Assembly: GCA_030425925.1 (NCBI GenBank)
Contig: JAUHZO010000009.1
Location: forward strand, 121,253-185,252
From: Alphaproteobacteria bacterium
GTDB lineage: Bacteria; Pseudomonadota; Alphaproteobacteria; Rhodobacterales; Rhodobacteraceae
Length of the DNA stretch: 64,000 nucleotides
Direction of reading: 5' to 3'
Below, in pieces: positions 24,566 to 34,003 of this stretch (within the stretch, counting starts at the first letter, position 1; each line of letters begins with the position of its first letter). The position numbers and the translations under genes are program-made. The notes beneath the pieces were generated by a model. That model was not told the origin of the DNA, did not search any database, and worked only from the letters and a program-made list of their open reading frames with translations.

Positions 24566-26368
24566 ATGACAACCAACGACGTTGCCGCAGCCGAGAGCAA
24601 GGCACGGCTGGACGAAAACATGGCCCGGGTCGAGACGCTTTCGAAACGGCTGGTCCAGGCCCTGACGCATCGCAAGGGCACACCCCCGGCGCTGAACGGG
24701 CCCGAGCCCGAGCTTTACGCCAAGGCCGCCCAGGCCTACTGGCAGGAATGGATGCACAACCCCGCCAAGCTGCTGGAACACCAGGTTCAGTTCTGGGGCA
24801 AGACGATGACGCATTTTGTCGAGGCGCAGCAGGCGCTGGCCTCGGGCAAGCTTGCGGCCCCCGAGGATCCGGGCCCCAGCGACCGGCGCTTTGCCAATCC
24901 GCTTTGGGACACCCATCCCTATTTCAACTTCGTCAAGCAGCAATACCTGATCAACGCCGACGCGATTGCCCAGGCGGTGGAGGATCTGGACGATCTCGAC
25001 GGTGTGGAAAAGCGCCGGCTGCGCTATTTCACCCAGCAGATCGTCGACATGTTCGCGCCCACGAACTTTCTGGCCACCAATCCCGATGCCCTGATGAAGG
25101 CGGTAGAGACCGAGGGCGAAAGCCTGGTGCGCGGTCTGGAGAACCTGGTGCGCGATCTGGAAGCCAACAATGGCGAGCTTGTGGTGCGCCTGGCCGACGA
25201 ATCGGCCTTCGAGATCGGCGAGAACATCGCCACCGCCAAGGGCGAGGTGGTCTATCGCAACCGGATGATGGAACTGATCCAGTTCTCGCCCACCACCGAC
25301 ACCGTGCACGAGATCCCCGTCGTGCTGTTCCCGCCCTGGATCAACAAGTACTACATCCTCGATCTCAAGCCACAGAACAGCCTGATCCGCTGGGTCGTCG
25401 ATCAGGGGTACACCCTGTTCGTGGTCAGCTGGATCAATCCCGACAAGGGGTATCGCGATGTCGGGCTCGAGGAATATGTCGACGAGGGCTTTCTGACCGC
25501 GATGCGCATCGCGCGCGAGATCTGCGGCACCCCGCATGTCAACGCGGTGGGCTACTGCATTGCCGGCACCACGCTGTCGCTGACCCTGTCGCTGTTGAAG
25601 AAGCGGGGCGAGAAGAGCGTGAAATCGGCCACCTTCTTCACCGCGCTGACCGATTTCAGCGACCAGGGCGAATTCACGCCCTTCCTGCAGGACGATTTCG
25701 CCCAGGGGCTGGAGGAAGAGATCAACGACGAGGGCATCCTGCCCTCGTTCATCATGGCGCGGACCTTCAGCTTTCTGCGTTCCAACGATCTGATCTATGG
25801 CCCGGCGATCCGCCACTACATGATGGGCGAAACGCCCCCGGCCTTCGATCTGCTCTACTGGAACGGCGACGGCGCGAACCTGCCCGGGCGGATGTTCCGG
25901 CAGTACCTGCGCGGGCTGTGCCAGCGCAACGAGTTCGCCGAGGGCCGGTTCGAAATGTTCGGCGAAACGCTCGACGTGCGCGACGTGGACGTGCCGCTGA
26001 TGTCCATCGCGGCCGAGACCGATCACATCGCCGCCGCCCGCGACGTCTATCGTGGTGTGCAGAAGATGGGATCGCGGTCCAAGACCTTCGTGCTGGGCCA
26101 GTCGGGCCACATCGCGGGCATCGTGAACCCGCCCAGCAAGAACAAGTACGGCCATTACCTCAACGACGATCTTTCGCAGGACTTCGACGCCTGGCGGGCC
26201 GGTGCCAGCCATCATGAAGGCTCGTGGTGGCCGTTGTGGGAGGCCTGGCTGAAGAAGCGCGCGGGCAAGAAAGTGCCGGCGCGCGCCCCCGGATCGGCCG
26301 ACTATGCCCCGATCTGCCCGGCCCCCGGCACCTATGTGAAGATCAAGGCCGCCTCGCTTAATCACTAG
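24566..26368 (+). CDS. phaC: Class I poly(3-hydroxyalkanoate) synthase
   Basis: A 600-residue PHA synthase. The nucleophile is Cys331 in the lipase-like box GYCIAGT, with Asp486 in ETDHIAA and His515 in GQSGHIAGIVNPP completing the triad. An N-terminal PhaC domain (about 70-240) precedes the catalytic domain. It polymerises 3-hydroxyacyl-CoA on the granule surface. The length fits class I synthases, which need no PhaE partner. It is divergent from phaZ, and the phasin gene follows. Confidence 0.96.
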   Translation: MTTNDVAAAESKARLDENMARVETLSKRLVQALTHRKGTPPALNGPEPELYAKAAQAYWQEWMHNPAKLLEHQVQFWGKTMTHFVEAQQALASGKLAAPEDPGPSDRRFANPLWDTHPYFNFVKQQYLINADAIAQAVEDLDDLDGVEKRRLRYFTQQIVDMFAPTNFLATNPDALMKAVETEGESLVRGLENLVRDLEANNGELVVRLADESAFEIGENIATAKGEVVYRNRMMELIQFSPTTDTVHEIPVVLFPPWINKYYILDLKPQNSLIRWVVDQGYTLFVVSWINPDKGYRDVGLEEYVDEGFLTAMRIAREICGTPHVNAVGYCIAGTTLSLTLSLLKKRGEKSVKSATFFTALTDFSDQGEFTPFLQDDFAQGLEEEINDEGILPSFIMARTFSFLRSNDLIYGPAIRHYMMGETPPAFDLLYWNGDGANLPGRMFRQYLRGLCQRNEFAEGRFEMFGETLDVRDVDVPLMSIAAETDHIAAARDVYRGVQKMGSRSKTFVLGQSGHIAGIVNPPSKNKYGHYLNDDLSQDFDAWRAGASHHEGSWWPLWEAWLKKRAGKKVPARAPGSADYAPICPAPGTYVKIKAASLNH

Positions 26369-26382
26369 GTTGCATTTTCTTG

Positions 26383-26421
26383 CTGCGCTGCAGAAATTTT
26401 ACTTGAAATGCTGCAGCGCAG
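26383..26421. promoter_or_regulatory. Two PhaR-type operators upstream of the phasin gene
   Basis: CTGC-GCT-GCAG (26383-26393) and CTGC-AGC-GCAG (26411-26421) are both exact CTGC-N3-GCAG matches, 28 bases apart centre to centre, in an A+T-rich leader 70-110 bases before the phasin ATG. The tandem arrangement resembles the PhaR control of phaP described in Rhodobacter and Paracoccus. Confidence 0.7.
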
Positions 26422-26491
26422 CATGCATATAGGGATCACAGTTGCAGAAACGGCGGGGTGGGCCCGGCGGGCAACGCAAAGGATGATCAAG

Positions 26492-26941
26492 ATGGCACAG
26501 ACCCAGGACTTCACCGCGATGATGAAAGACATGATGGGCGCATTCCCGGTGGACACCAAGGCCATGGAAGACGCGTTCAAGACCACCGCAACCATGAGCG
26601 AAAAGCTGTCGGCTGTTGCTCTGGAAGCGGCCGAAAAGTCGACCGAGCTGTCGGCCAAGTGGACCAAGGACACCCTGTCGAAGATGGCGGAAATGACCGC
26701 TGCCAAGGCAGAGCCGGCCGACTACGCCAAGGCGATGACCGATTTCGCATCGGCTCAGGCCGAAGTGGCTGCCGAGAACATGGCCGCCTTCGCCGAGATC
26801 GCCAAGAAGGTCCAGATGGACACCGTCGAGCTGATGATGGCCGCTGGCAAGGACATCTCGGAAGACATGACCGCGGTTGCCAAGAAGGCCACCGAAGACA
26901 TGACTGCTGCCGCCAAGAAGGCCACCGAAGCAGCGAAGTAA
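26492..26941 (+). CDS. phaP: Phasin (granule-associated protein)
   Basis: A 149-residue, Ala/Lys-rich, all-helical protein with the phasin layout: MAQTQDFTAMMKDMMGAF, then SEKLSAVALEAAEKSTELSAKWTKDTLSKM and a C-terminal AKKATEDMTAAAKKATEAAK. Phasins coat PHA granules and control their size. AAAGG lies 11 bases before the ATG at 26492; an ATG three codons upstream (26483) is the alternative. It is preceded by two PhaR-type operators and followed by a strong terminator. Confidence 0.92.
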   Translation: MAQTQDFTAMMKDMMGAFPVDTKAMEDAFKTTATMSEKLSAVALEAAEKSTELSAKWTKDTLSKMAEMTAAKAEPADYAKAMTDFASAQAEVAAENMAAFAEIAKKVQMDTVELMMAAGKDISEDMTAVAKKATEDMTAAAKKATEAAK

Positions 26942-27002
26942 TCGAACCGCAAGGTTCGTCAGGAAATTGCGCCCTCTCCTCCCAAACTGGCGCAATCCTG
27001 CG

Positions 27003-27032
27003 GGCGGGTTTCTTCGGAAACCCGCCTTTTTT
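27003..27032 (+). terminator. Intrinsic terminator after phaP
   Basis: A 10-base perfect stem (GGCGGGTTTC and GAAACCCGCC) with a TTCG tetraloop is followed by six Ts. It is a classical Rho-independent terminator ending the phaC-phaP transcript. Confidence 0.93.
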
Positions 27033-27078
27033 GTCTTTGACCCTGTATGTGTCCGTCGATCCGGCAGACCCTGACAGC

Positions 27079-27101
27079 AAAAAGGGGGCGCACGCGCCCC
27101 C
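27079..27101 (-). terminator. Intrinsic terminator for the scoB transcript
   Basis: Read on the minus strand, a GGGGGCGC/GCGCCCCC stem is followed by five Ts (27083-27079). It lies 60 bases beyond the scoB stop and would end the scoA-GSCFA-SGNH-scoB transcript. The phaP terminator lies just beyond in the opposite direction. Confidence 0.8.
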
Positions 27102-27162
27102 CTGTCTGCCCCGGTCCCGGGGTCTTTGCGGGTTCAGGGCGCCGGCAGGGCCGGCGCGCCGG

Positions 27163-27789
27163 TCAGACGATGGTCGCCTCGGTGGCGGCGATGATGTCCT
27201 CGCGGGTCACGCCCGGCGCGCATTCCACGATGTGCAGCCCCTTGTGGGCCACGTCGAGCACGCCGAGATTGGTGATGATGCGATCCACCACACCGGCGCC
27301 GGTCAGCGGCAGCGTGCAGGCCTTCAGCACCTTGGACTCGCCATGCTTGTTCTGGTGGTCCATCACCACCACGACGCGGCCGACCCCGGCCACCAGGTCC
27401 ATCGCGCCGCCCATGCCCTTGACCAGCTTGCCGGGAATCATCCAGTTCGCCAGGTCACCGTTTTCGGCCACTTCCATCGCACCCAGGATCGCCATGGCGA
27501 TCTTGCCGCCGCGGATCATGCCAAAGCTTTGCGCGCTGTCGAAATAGGCGGTGTGGGGCAGTTCGGTGATCGTCTGCTTGCCCGCATTGATCAGGTCGGG
27601 ATCCTCGTCGCCCTCATACGGGAACGGGCCCATGCCCAGCATGCCGTTTTCCGATTGCAGCGTCACCTCGACACCTTCGGGGATGTAGTTCGACACAAGC
27701 GTCGGGATGCCGATCCCGAGATTGACGTACATGCCGTCTTCGAGTTCCTGCGCGGCGCGGGCGGCCATCTGGTTGCGGTCCCAAGGCAT
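27163..27789 (-). CDS. scoB: 3-Oxoacid CoA-transferase subunit B
   Basis: A 208-residue protein with the subunit B signature ENGMLGMGP, containing the catalytic Glu of the CoA-transferase family, and [12 protein letters not shown] and [18 protein letters not shown] segments. With subunit A it moves CoA from succinyl-CoA to acetoacetate, feeding ketone bodies from PHB breakdown into acetyl-CoA; this fits the neighbouring phaZ. Two unrelated genes separate it from scoA, an unusual layout. Confidence 0.94.
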   Translation of the reverse strand: MPWDRNQMAARAAQELEDGMYVNLGIGIPTLVSNYIPEGVEVTLQSENGMLGMGPFPYEGDEDPDLINAGKQTITELPHTAYFDSAQSFGMIRGGKIAMAILGAMEVAENGDLANWMIPGKLVKGMGGAMDLVAGVGRVVVVMDHQNKHGESKVLKACTLPLTGAGVVDRIITNLGVLDVAHKGLHIVECAPGVTREDIIAATEATIV

Positions 27790-27820
27790 TGGTCTTGTCC
27801 TTCCTCGTGCTGTGCGTGTT

Positions 27821-28585
27821 TCAGGCGATCCGGGCCAGGATGTCCTGCCAGACGCGGACGCCATAGGCGCCGTTCATGTGGGTGGTATCGCGTTCGGAAT
27901 GGCTGCGCCCGCTCTGAAAGCGGGACGAGCCGACATTGAATTCGGCCTTGGACAGGCCGTTTTCGGCGATCGTGTCGCGCGGCTGCGCCAGGTAGGCGAT
28001 GCCCGCCGCTTCAAGCGCCGCGCCCAGCCGGTCCGAGGCCATGTCGAAGATCGCCGCATAGCCTTCGGGGTTTTCCGGGCGGTTCATCTCGGCCACCTCC
28101 AGCACCATCTCGCTGCGGCGCGGGGTGTCGACATAGATCAGCTGCGGGCTATCCCAGTTGCGCCAGTTCGCCGTCGGCAGGATCCGCGCAGTATAATCGT
28201 CAAGGATCGCGTCGAAGGCCGGGCGCGACAGGCGGGTGGGCGCGCCCAGCGCGCGCAACCCGTCGACATCGGCCTGCCCCAGCAGATGGCGCAGAAAGGC
28301 AGGATCGGGGTTGGTGCCCACCAGCAGCACGACATCGGCCTCCTTGAGGTCGAACCGCGTGCCGCCGCTGCGTGCCTCCAGCGCCTTGCGCTGCTGTTTC
28401 GACAACCCGCTGTCGCGATGCGCGCCATAGACCCGGGTCTTGGTCAGGCTGAGCCTGGTCAGCACGTCACGGGGCGAGACCACATAGGTCAGATCGATCC
28501 CGGGATGATCCGCGCCGATCTCGTCCCAGCCGTATTTCATCGCGCCGGCATGGGAACTGCCGATCAGCGTGACCTTTTTCGTCAT
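27821..28585 (-). CDS. SGNH-like hydrolase-fold protein paired with GSCFA gene
   Basis: A 254-residue protein. The N-terminus [17 protein letters not shown] resembles block I of SGNH/GDSL hydrolases, and the C-terminus [10 protein letters not shown] resembles the block V Asp-X-X-His. The family is not certain. Its ATG overlaps the stop of the upstream GSCFA gene (ATGA), so the two are made together and probably work on the same surface polysaccharide or acyl ester. It sits between scoA and scoB. Confidence 0.65.
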   Translation of the reverse strand: MTKKVTLIGSSHAGAMKYGWDEIGADHPGIDLTYVVSPRDVLTRLSLTKTRVYGAHRDSGLSKQQRKALEARSGGTRFDLKEADVVLLVGTNPDPAFLRHLLGQADVDGLRALGAPTRLSRPAFDAILDDYTARILPTANWRNWDSPQLIYVDTPRRSEMVLEVAEMNRPENPEGYAAIFDMASDRLGAALEAAGIAYLAQPRDTIAENGLSKAEFNVGSSRFQSGRSHSERDTTHMNGAYGVRVWQDILARIA

Positions 28586-29763
28586 TTCGAGAACGCCTCC
28601 AGCAGCACGTCTTCGCAGATCTCGTCCTGGATGTCCTCGGCATTGACAAGCTGCTTCTTGCCGCCCGCCTTCCTGCCGGCGGCCTTCTTGCCGGCTGCCT
28701 TGCCGACCCTGGTGCGGGCCGCTTCCCCCGCCTTGCGGCGCGGACGCGCGGCGGGTTTTTCGGCCGGGGCCGCGCCTTCGCCTGCCGCTTCGGGCGCGAT
28801 GGCGGCGGCGGCCTCTTCGTCGTGGGCCGCAAGGAACATGTGCATCGCCTTGGCCACCCCTTCGGGCGAGACCGACCGCTTGTTGGCCTCGAAATAGGCC
28901 ATGCGGTTGTTGGCCGAGGTGATCACCTCGTACGAGGGGAAGTATTCGACATCGTCGAATTCCTGGTACAGCGCCCCGCAGACCGACCGCAGGGTCGCCT
29001 TGGAATAGGCGGTGGCAACCTCGACATGCTGGCCCGAAGCGGTGGCGGTCAGCGGCACCGGCGAGGTGGTGACCAGGAATTTCAGATCGGGGTTGCGCCG
29101 TTTCATCGCCGCGCGGAACGTGCGGAAATCGCGGATGATCTCTTCGAAGGTGTAGTTCTTGAACGCAAAGACCTCGGGATCGAACGTGCCCGCGATGGTG
29201 CCCGGCGCGGTGGGATAGACGGTGCCGGTTTCGCGGTGGATCCACGCCTCGGTCAGGCCCAGGGTGAACACCATCAGGTCACACCGGTTGAACGCGCGGC
29301 GCACCGCCAGCAGGTGCTTTTCGCGGTGTTCGTGCACCAGTTCGGGGCTGTCGAGCCCGTCAGGTTCGACCGAGGGGCGCTGGCTGTCGAAAAAGCGGCC
29401 GTCCTTTTCCCAGACCGGCAGCGCGATCTCGGCGCGGCCGCGGCATTCGCGGAACAGCTGCATCAGCTGGCGCACCGTGTAGATGTTGCCGTAGCGCGCC
29501 GAATAGAGGCGATAGCCAAAGCGGTTGGCCACCGCGTCGGGCACGGTGTCGGGCAGCGGTTCGTTGTCGAGCACGTTGAATCCGGCCTTGCGCAGCGTGC
29601 GGCCCACATGCTGGGCAAAGCAGGACCCGGCGGTCATCACCCGCATGTCGCGGGTGATGGCGAATTTCGGCTGGTACAGATCTCCCGGATCCAGCGCATC
29701 GCGCAGGGTGACACCGCTGCGCCAGAAGGCGCGCGCGGGAAGGTCGCTATAGGGATTGGTCAT
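28582..29763 (-). CDS. GSCFA domain protein with basic C-terminal tail
   Basis: A 393-residue protein with the eponymous GSCFAQHVGRTLRKAGFNV at about residues 47-65, plus LGLTEAWIHRETG and LKFLVTTSPVPLTATASG from the same domain. GSCFA proteins are related to SGNH acyl-esterases and are linked to cell-surface polysaccharides. Unusually, residues about 320-375 are a low-complexity Ala/Lys/Arg-rich tail (RPRRKAGEA, KAAGKKAAGRKAGGKK) like a histone H1 tail, followed by the acidic end DEICEDVLLEAF. The next gene overlaps by 4 bases. Confidence 0.82.
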   Translation of the reverse strand: MTNPYSDLPARAFWRSGVTLRDALDPGDLYQPKFAITRDMRVMTAGSCFAQHVGRTLRKAGFNVLDNEPLPDTVPDAVANRFGYRLYSARYGNIYTVRQLMQLFRECRGRAEIALPVWEKDGRFFDSQRPSVEPDGLDSPELVHEHREKHLLAVRRAFNRCDLMVFTLGLTEAWIHRETGTVYPTAPGTIAGTFDPEVFAFKNYTFEEIIRDFRTFRAAMKRRNPDLKFLVTTSPVPLTATASGQHVEVATAYSKATLRSVCGALYQEFDDVEYFPSYEVITSANNRMAYFEANKRSVSPEGVAKAMHMFLAAHDEEAAAAIAPEAAGEGAAPAEKPAARPRRKAGEAARTRVGKAAGKKAAGRKAGGKKQLVNAEDIQDEICEDVLLEAFSK

Positions 29764-29836
29764 GTCAGCCTCCAAAGGGTCTTGCGTGGCAATCTCGGGC
29801 GCTTGCCCCGCGGCGGAATGACCGGGGGCGCGGGGC

Positions 29837-30538
29837 TCAGGCGGCCTTTTCGCGCACAGTGCGCTGTTCGATCCGCTTTTCGTGTTCGCCCTGGATGATC
29901 CGGTGCACATAGATGCCCGGCAGGTGGATCAGGTCAGGGTCAAGCGTGCCGGGTTCGACGATTTCCTCGACCTCCATCACGCAGAGCTTGCCGCACATCG
30001 CCGCCGGCGGGTTGAAGTTCCGCGCGGTCTTGCGGAAGATCGCGTTCCCGGTGGTGTCGGCCTTCCACGCCTTGACAATGGACAGATCGGCAAAGATGCC
30101 GCGTTCAAGGATATAGGTCTGCCCGTCGAAGTCCTTGTGTTCCTTGCCCTCGGCAATCACAGTGCCCACGCCGGTCTTGGTGTAGAAACCCGGGATGCCC
30201 GCGCCGCCGGCGCGCATGCGCTCGGCCAGGGTGCCTTGGGGGTTGAATTCCAGCTCCAGCTCGCCCGACAGATACTGGCGCATGAATTCGGCGTTCTCAC
30301 CCACATAGGACGAGATCATCTTCTTCACCTGCCGGGTCTGCAGCAGGATGCCGATGCCGAAATCGTCCACGCCGGCATTGTTGGAGGCGAACGTCAGGTC
30401 CTTGACGCCGGAATCCTTGATCGCCTGCAGCAGAAGTTCGGGGATCCCGCACAGGCCAAAGCCGCCTGCCGCGATCAGCATCCCGTCCCGCATCACCCCA
30501 TCCAGCGCCTCGGCCGCCGAGCCATAGACCTTTTTCAT
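29837..30538 (-). CDS. scoA: 3-Oxoacid CoA-transferase subunit A
   Basis: A 233-residue protein with [22 protein letters not shown], the CoA-binding glycine-rich motif of subunit A, plus [19 protein letters not shown] and [26 protein letters not shown] near the end. It forms a heteromer with ScoB to activate acetoacetate. The ATG at 30538 follows the topA stop by about 96 bases on the same strand. The GSCFA gene follows rather than scoB. Confidence 0.94.
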   Translation of the reverse strand: MKKVYGSAAEALDGVMRDGMLIAAGGFGLCGIPELLLQAIKDSGVKDLTFASNNAGVDDFGIGILLQTRQVKKMISSYVGENAEFMRQYLSGELELEFNPQGTLAERMRAGGAGIPGFYTKTGVGTVIAEGKEHKDFDGQTYILERGIFADLSIVKAWKADTTGNAIFRKTARNFNPPAAMCGKLCVMEVEEIVEPGTLDPDLIHLPGIYVHRIIQGEHEKRIEQRTVREKAA

Positions 30539-30634
30539 CGCGCCACTCCCTTGGTCCCGTTGTCCCGCACAGTAGTGACCCGCGGACAGGCCGGTGTCAA
30601 CGCGGATGCCGCAGCGCGGCACCGCGCGGCGGGC

Positions 30635-33397
30635 TCATTCCTTGCCCGCCTTGCCGGTCGGGCCCGCGGTTTTCGCCGCTGCCTTTTTCGGCGCGGCCGT
30701 CTTGGTCGTGGTCTTCTTGGCGGTCGTCTTCTTGGCCGCGGTCTTCTTGGGGGCGGCTTTCCTGGTCGGGGCCTTCTTGCCGCTCTTGGCGGCCTTTTCG
30801 GCGATCAGCGTCACCGCCTGGGCCAGCGTCACATCCTTGGGATCGACCCCGTCGGGAAGGGTCGCATTGACCTTTTCCCATTTCACGTAAGGACCATAGC
30901 GCCCCTCCATGATCGCGATCGCACCACCGCCCTCGGGATGCTCGCCCAGCTCGCGCAGCGCCTTGGCCGCGGCACCACGTCCGCGGCCCGGATTGGCACG
31001 TTTCTGCGCCAGAAGCTCCACCGCACGGTTCATGCCGATCTCGAAAACCTCCTGGAATTCCTTGAGGTTGACATAGACCGGCTTTGCCTCGTCGGGCAGC
31101 TGGTGCATGATGTAGGGCCCGAACCGGCCCAGGTTCGAGCTGATGACGCCGCCATCGGGATGCATCCCGATCTCGCGCGGCATGGTCAACAGCGTCAGCG
31201 CCTTTTCCAGCGTCATGCCGTCCGGTTCCCAGCCCGGCAGGTACTGGCCCTTGGCCTTGGGCAACGAGGCGCGCGGCGGCTTCTTGTTCTCGGGCGTGGG
31301 TTCGCCACGCTGCACGTAAGGCCCGAAGCGCCCGGCCTTGAGCCAGATCTCGTCGCCCGCATCCTCGCCCAGCAACCGCTCTTCGCCGTCGGCCCCCTCC
31401 CCCGCGATGGGGCGGGTATAGGTGCATTCGGGATAGTTGCCGCAGCCCACAAAGCCGCCGGTGCGCGAGGTCTTGAGGTGCAGCCGCCCCTGCCCGCATT
31501 TCGGACAGATCCGCGGGTCGGATCCATCGGGCCGCGGCGGGTACAGCTGCGGGGCCAGCGCGTCGTCCAGCACATCCAGCACCTCTGAAATCCGCAGGTC
31601 CGAGGTTTCGGCAATCGCCGCGCTGAAATCGCGCCAGAATCGCGCCAGCAGGTCCTTGTAATCCTTCTCGCCCGCGCTGACATGGTCCAGCTCGTCTTCG
31701 AGCCCGGCGGTGAAATCGTACTCCACGTAGCGCCGGAAGAAGTTCAGCAGAAAGATCGTGACGATCCGGCCCTTGTCCTCGGGGATCAGGCGGTTCTGTT
31801 CCTTGCGGACATATTCGCGGTCCTGGATCGTGGTGATGATCGAGGCATAGGTGGACGGCCGCCCGATCCCCAGTTCTTCCATCCGCTTGACCAATGTCGC
31901 CTCGGTATAGCGCGGCGGCGGCTGGGTGAAGCTTTGCGTCGCCAGCACGGCACCATCCCCCGACAGCACCGCAGCCTTGTGCTTCTGCATGCCCGCGCCG
32001 GTATCCACGACGTCGTCGGCCCGGTCGGCCGCCTTGTCGAAATCGCCCTGCAGCGCGCCTGCGGCGAATCCGGCCGCTTCGCCCGTCATGATCTGCGGCA
32101 GGCGCTTGTCGTCATCGTCCACGGGCTCGTCGCGGCCCTCTTCGTAGACCCGCAGGAACCCGTCGAACAACACCACCTGCCCGGTGGCGCGCAAGCCGAC
32201 CTGGCCGTCATCGCTGCCGATCTCCACCGTGGTCCGTTCCAGCCGCGCGGCCTCCATCTGGCAGGCCAGCGTGCGTTTCCAGATCAGGTCATACAGCTTG
32301 CGCTGGTCCGGTTCCGACAGCTTCAGGCTCTCGGCATCGCGCGTCATGTCGGTGGGGCGGATGCATTCATGCGCTTCCTGCGCGTTCTTGGCCTTGTTCT
32401 TGTAGATGCGCGGGCTGTCCGGCACGTATTCCGCGCCGAACCGGTCCTTGATCGCATCGCGCGCGGCCTGAACGGCCTCGGGCGCCATGTCGATGCCGTC
32501 GGTCCGCATATAGGTGATGTGGCCCGCCTCATAGAGCCGCTGCGCCGCGTTCATCGTCTGCCGCGCGCCAAAGCCGAACTTGCGGCTGGCCTCCTGTTGC
32601 AGGGTCGAGGTCATGAACGGGGCCGAGGGGTTGCGGCTGGCCGGCTTTGCTTCGACGCTGCGGATCCTGAGCGCGCGCGACGCCACCGCCTGCACGGCCA
32701 TCTCGGCCTGCGTGGCGTTTTCGAGGTCGAACCGGTCGAGCTTCTTGCCCGCCAGGGACACCAGCCGCGCCTCATAGCTCTGGCCGCGAGGCGTGCTCAG
32801 CTGCGCGCGGACCTGCCAGTATTCGCGCGGATCGAAGGCCTCGATCTCCATCTCGCGCTCGACGATCAGCCGCAGGCAGACCGATTGCACCCGGCCCGCG
32901 CTGCGCGCGCCGGGCAGCTTGCGCCACAGCACGGGGCTGAGGTTGAAACCGACAAGATAATCGAGCGCGCGGCGTGCGAGGTAGGCTTCGACCAGCGGCG
33001 CGTCGATGTCGCGCGGATTGGCCATCGCCTCGGTCACCGCCTGCTTGGTGATCGCGTTGAAGGTCACGCGTTTGACATCGGTGGTCTTCTTGATGCTGCG
33101 CCGCTTGGTCAGCGCCTCTTTCAGGTGCCAGCTGATCGCCTCGCCCTCGCGATCGGGGTCGGTGGCGAGGATCAGGGCATCATCGGTCTTCAGCGCCTCG
33201 GCGATGGCGGCGACGTGTTTGCGCGAATCGCTGGCCACCTCCCAGGTCATCTCGAACCCCTGCTCGGGATCGACGGAACCATCCTTGGGCGGCAGGTCGC
33301 GGACATGCCCGTACGAGGCCAGAACGGTGTAGTTGGCGCCCAGATACTTGTTGATTGTCTTGGCCTTGGCCGGAGATTCGACGACAACGACGGGCAT
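30635..33397 (-). CDS. topA: DNA topoisomerase I (type IA)
   Basis: A 920-residue enzyme. The Toprim domain starts MPVVVVESPAKAKTINKYLG and has the ILATDPDREGEAISWHL metal site. The catalytic Tyr296 is in GHITYMRTDGID. One zinc-ribbon-like C4 segment (CPKCGQGRL, CGNYPECTY) is followed by topoisomerase C-repeats. The C-terminal about 60 residues form a Lys/Ala/Thr-rich tail, typical for this group. The enzyme relaxes negative supercoils. The ATG at 33397 was chosen over an upstream ATG, because the protein family begins at MPVVVVES. Confidence 0.96.
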   Translation of the reverse strand: MPVVVVESPAKAKTINKYLGANYTVLASYGHVRDLPPKDGSVDPEQGFEMTWEVASDSRKHVAAIAEALKTDDALILATDPDREGEAISWHLKEALTKRRSIKKTTDVKRVTFNAITKQAVTEAMANPRDIDAPLVEAYLARRALDYLVGFNLSPVLWRKLPGARSAGRVQSVCLRLIVEREMEIEAFDPREYWQVRAQLSTPRGQSYEARLVSLAGKKLDRFDLENATQAEMAVQAVASRALRIRSVEAKPASRNPSAPFMTSTLQQEASRKFGFGARQTMNAAQRLYEAGHITYMRTDGIDMAPEAVQAARDAIKDRFGAEYVPDSPRIYKNKAKNAQEAHECIRPTDMTRDAESLKLSEPDQRKLYDLIWKRTLACQMEAARLERTTVEIGSDDGQVGLRATGQVVLFDGFLRVYEEGRDEPVDDDDKRLPQIMTGEAAGFAAGALQGDFDKAADRADDVVDTGAGMQKHKAAVLSGDGAVLATQSFTQPPPRYTEATLVKRMEELGIGRPSTYASIITTIQDREYVRKEQNRLIPEDKGRIVTIFLLNFFRRYVEYDFTAGLEDELDHVSAGEKDYKDLLARFWRDFSAAIAETSDLRISEVLDVLDDALAPQLYPPRPDGSDPRICPKCGQGRLHLKTSRTGGFVGCGNYPECTYTRPIAGEGADGEERLLGEDAGDEIWLKAGRFGPYVQRGEPTPENKKPPRASLPKAKGQYLPGWEPDGMTLEKALTLLTMPREIGMHPDGGVISSNLGRFGPYIMHQLPDEAKPVYVNLKEFQEVFEIGMNRAVELLAQKRANPGRGRGAAAKALRELGEHPEGGGAIAIMEGRYGPYVKWEKVNATLPDGVDPKDVTLAQAVTLIAEKAAKSGKKAPTRKAAPKKTAAKKTTAKKTTTKTAAPKKAAAKTAGPTGKAGKE

Positions 33398-33573
33398 CTG
33401 CTGAATAACCTCTCGGAATGTTCTTGGCCGCATTCTCTCGGGCGGCGTATGGCGGGGCAGCATGTGGGACGCAAGGGTGAATTGTCAATGTGGGCGGGTT
33501 TGCCGCTTGGCCGGCTGACGGGTTCGGGGCATTCTGGCGGCGCTGTTCGTGGGACATGACGGGGGGTGGGACG

Positions 33574-33996
33574 ATGCGGATGATCCTGGTTTTACTGGCG
33601 GTCGCGCTGGCCGGGCCGGGGCGGGCCTGGGAAGAGCCCGTACGCGGCAGCGCGCTGCGCGGCGATCTGATGGACGCGCTGCGGCCGCATGCCGAATGGG
33701 TGGTCGGGCCACCGGTGGTGTTCGTGGTCAGCCAGTTGCGCGTCGACGGGGACGTGGCCTTTGCCAACCTGCGCCCGGTGCGCCCCGGCGGGGCCGAGAT
33801 CACCCGCGACGAGATCCCGCAGCGCCTTGGCTGGGACAACCCGTTCGACTGGGACGGGGTGCAGATGCAGGCGCTACTGAAAAGGTCCGGGACGACATGG
33901 GTGGCGGTGCATCATGCGATGGGGGCCACGGATGTCTGGTGGGCCGACCCGGCGTTCTGCGCCGACTGGGGCCGCGTGATCCACGAGGTCTGCTGA
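33574..33996 (+). CDS. Secreted protein of unknown function
   Basis: A 140-residue protein with a signal peptide (MRMILVLLAVALAGPGRAWEE, cleavage near GRA-WE). The mature part has PHAEWVVGPPVVFVVSQLRVDGDVAFANLRPVRP and a C-terminal HHAMGATDVWWADPAFCADWG. It has two Cys residues (one in FCADWG, one as the last residue) that could pair. I do not recognise a domain. It lies opposite in orientation between topA and dprA, which are usually adjacent. Confidence 0.6.
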   Translation: MRMILVLLAVALAGPGRAWEEPVRGSALRGDLMDALRPHAEWVVGPPVVFVVSQLRVDGDVAFANLRPVRPGGAEITRDEIPQRLGWDNPFDWDGVQMQALLKRSGTTWVAVHHAMGATDVWWADPAFCADWGRVIHEVC

Positions 33997-34003
33997 GCGC
34001 GGC

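Noticed and set aside
30640..30800. Lys/Ala-rich repeats at the end of topA as a tandem repeat array or CRISPR-like element
   Set aside because: The repeats encode the ordinary basic C-terminal tail of alphaproteobacterial TopA; there are no regular spacers.
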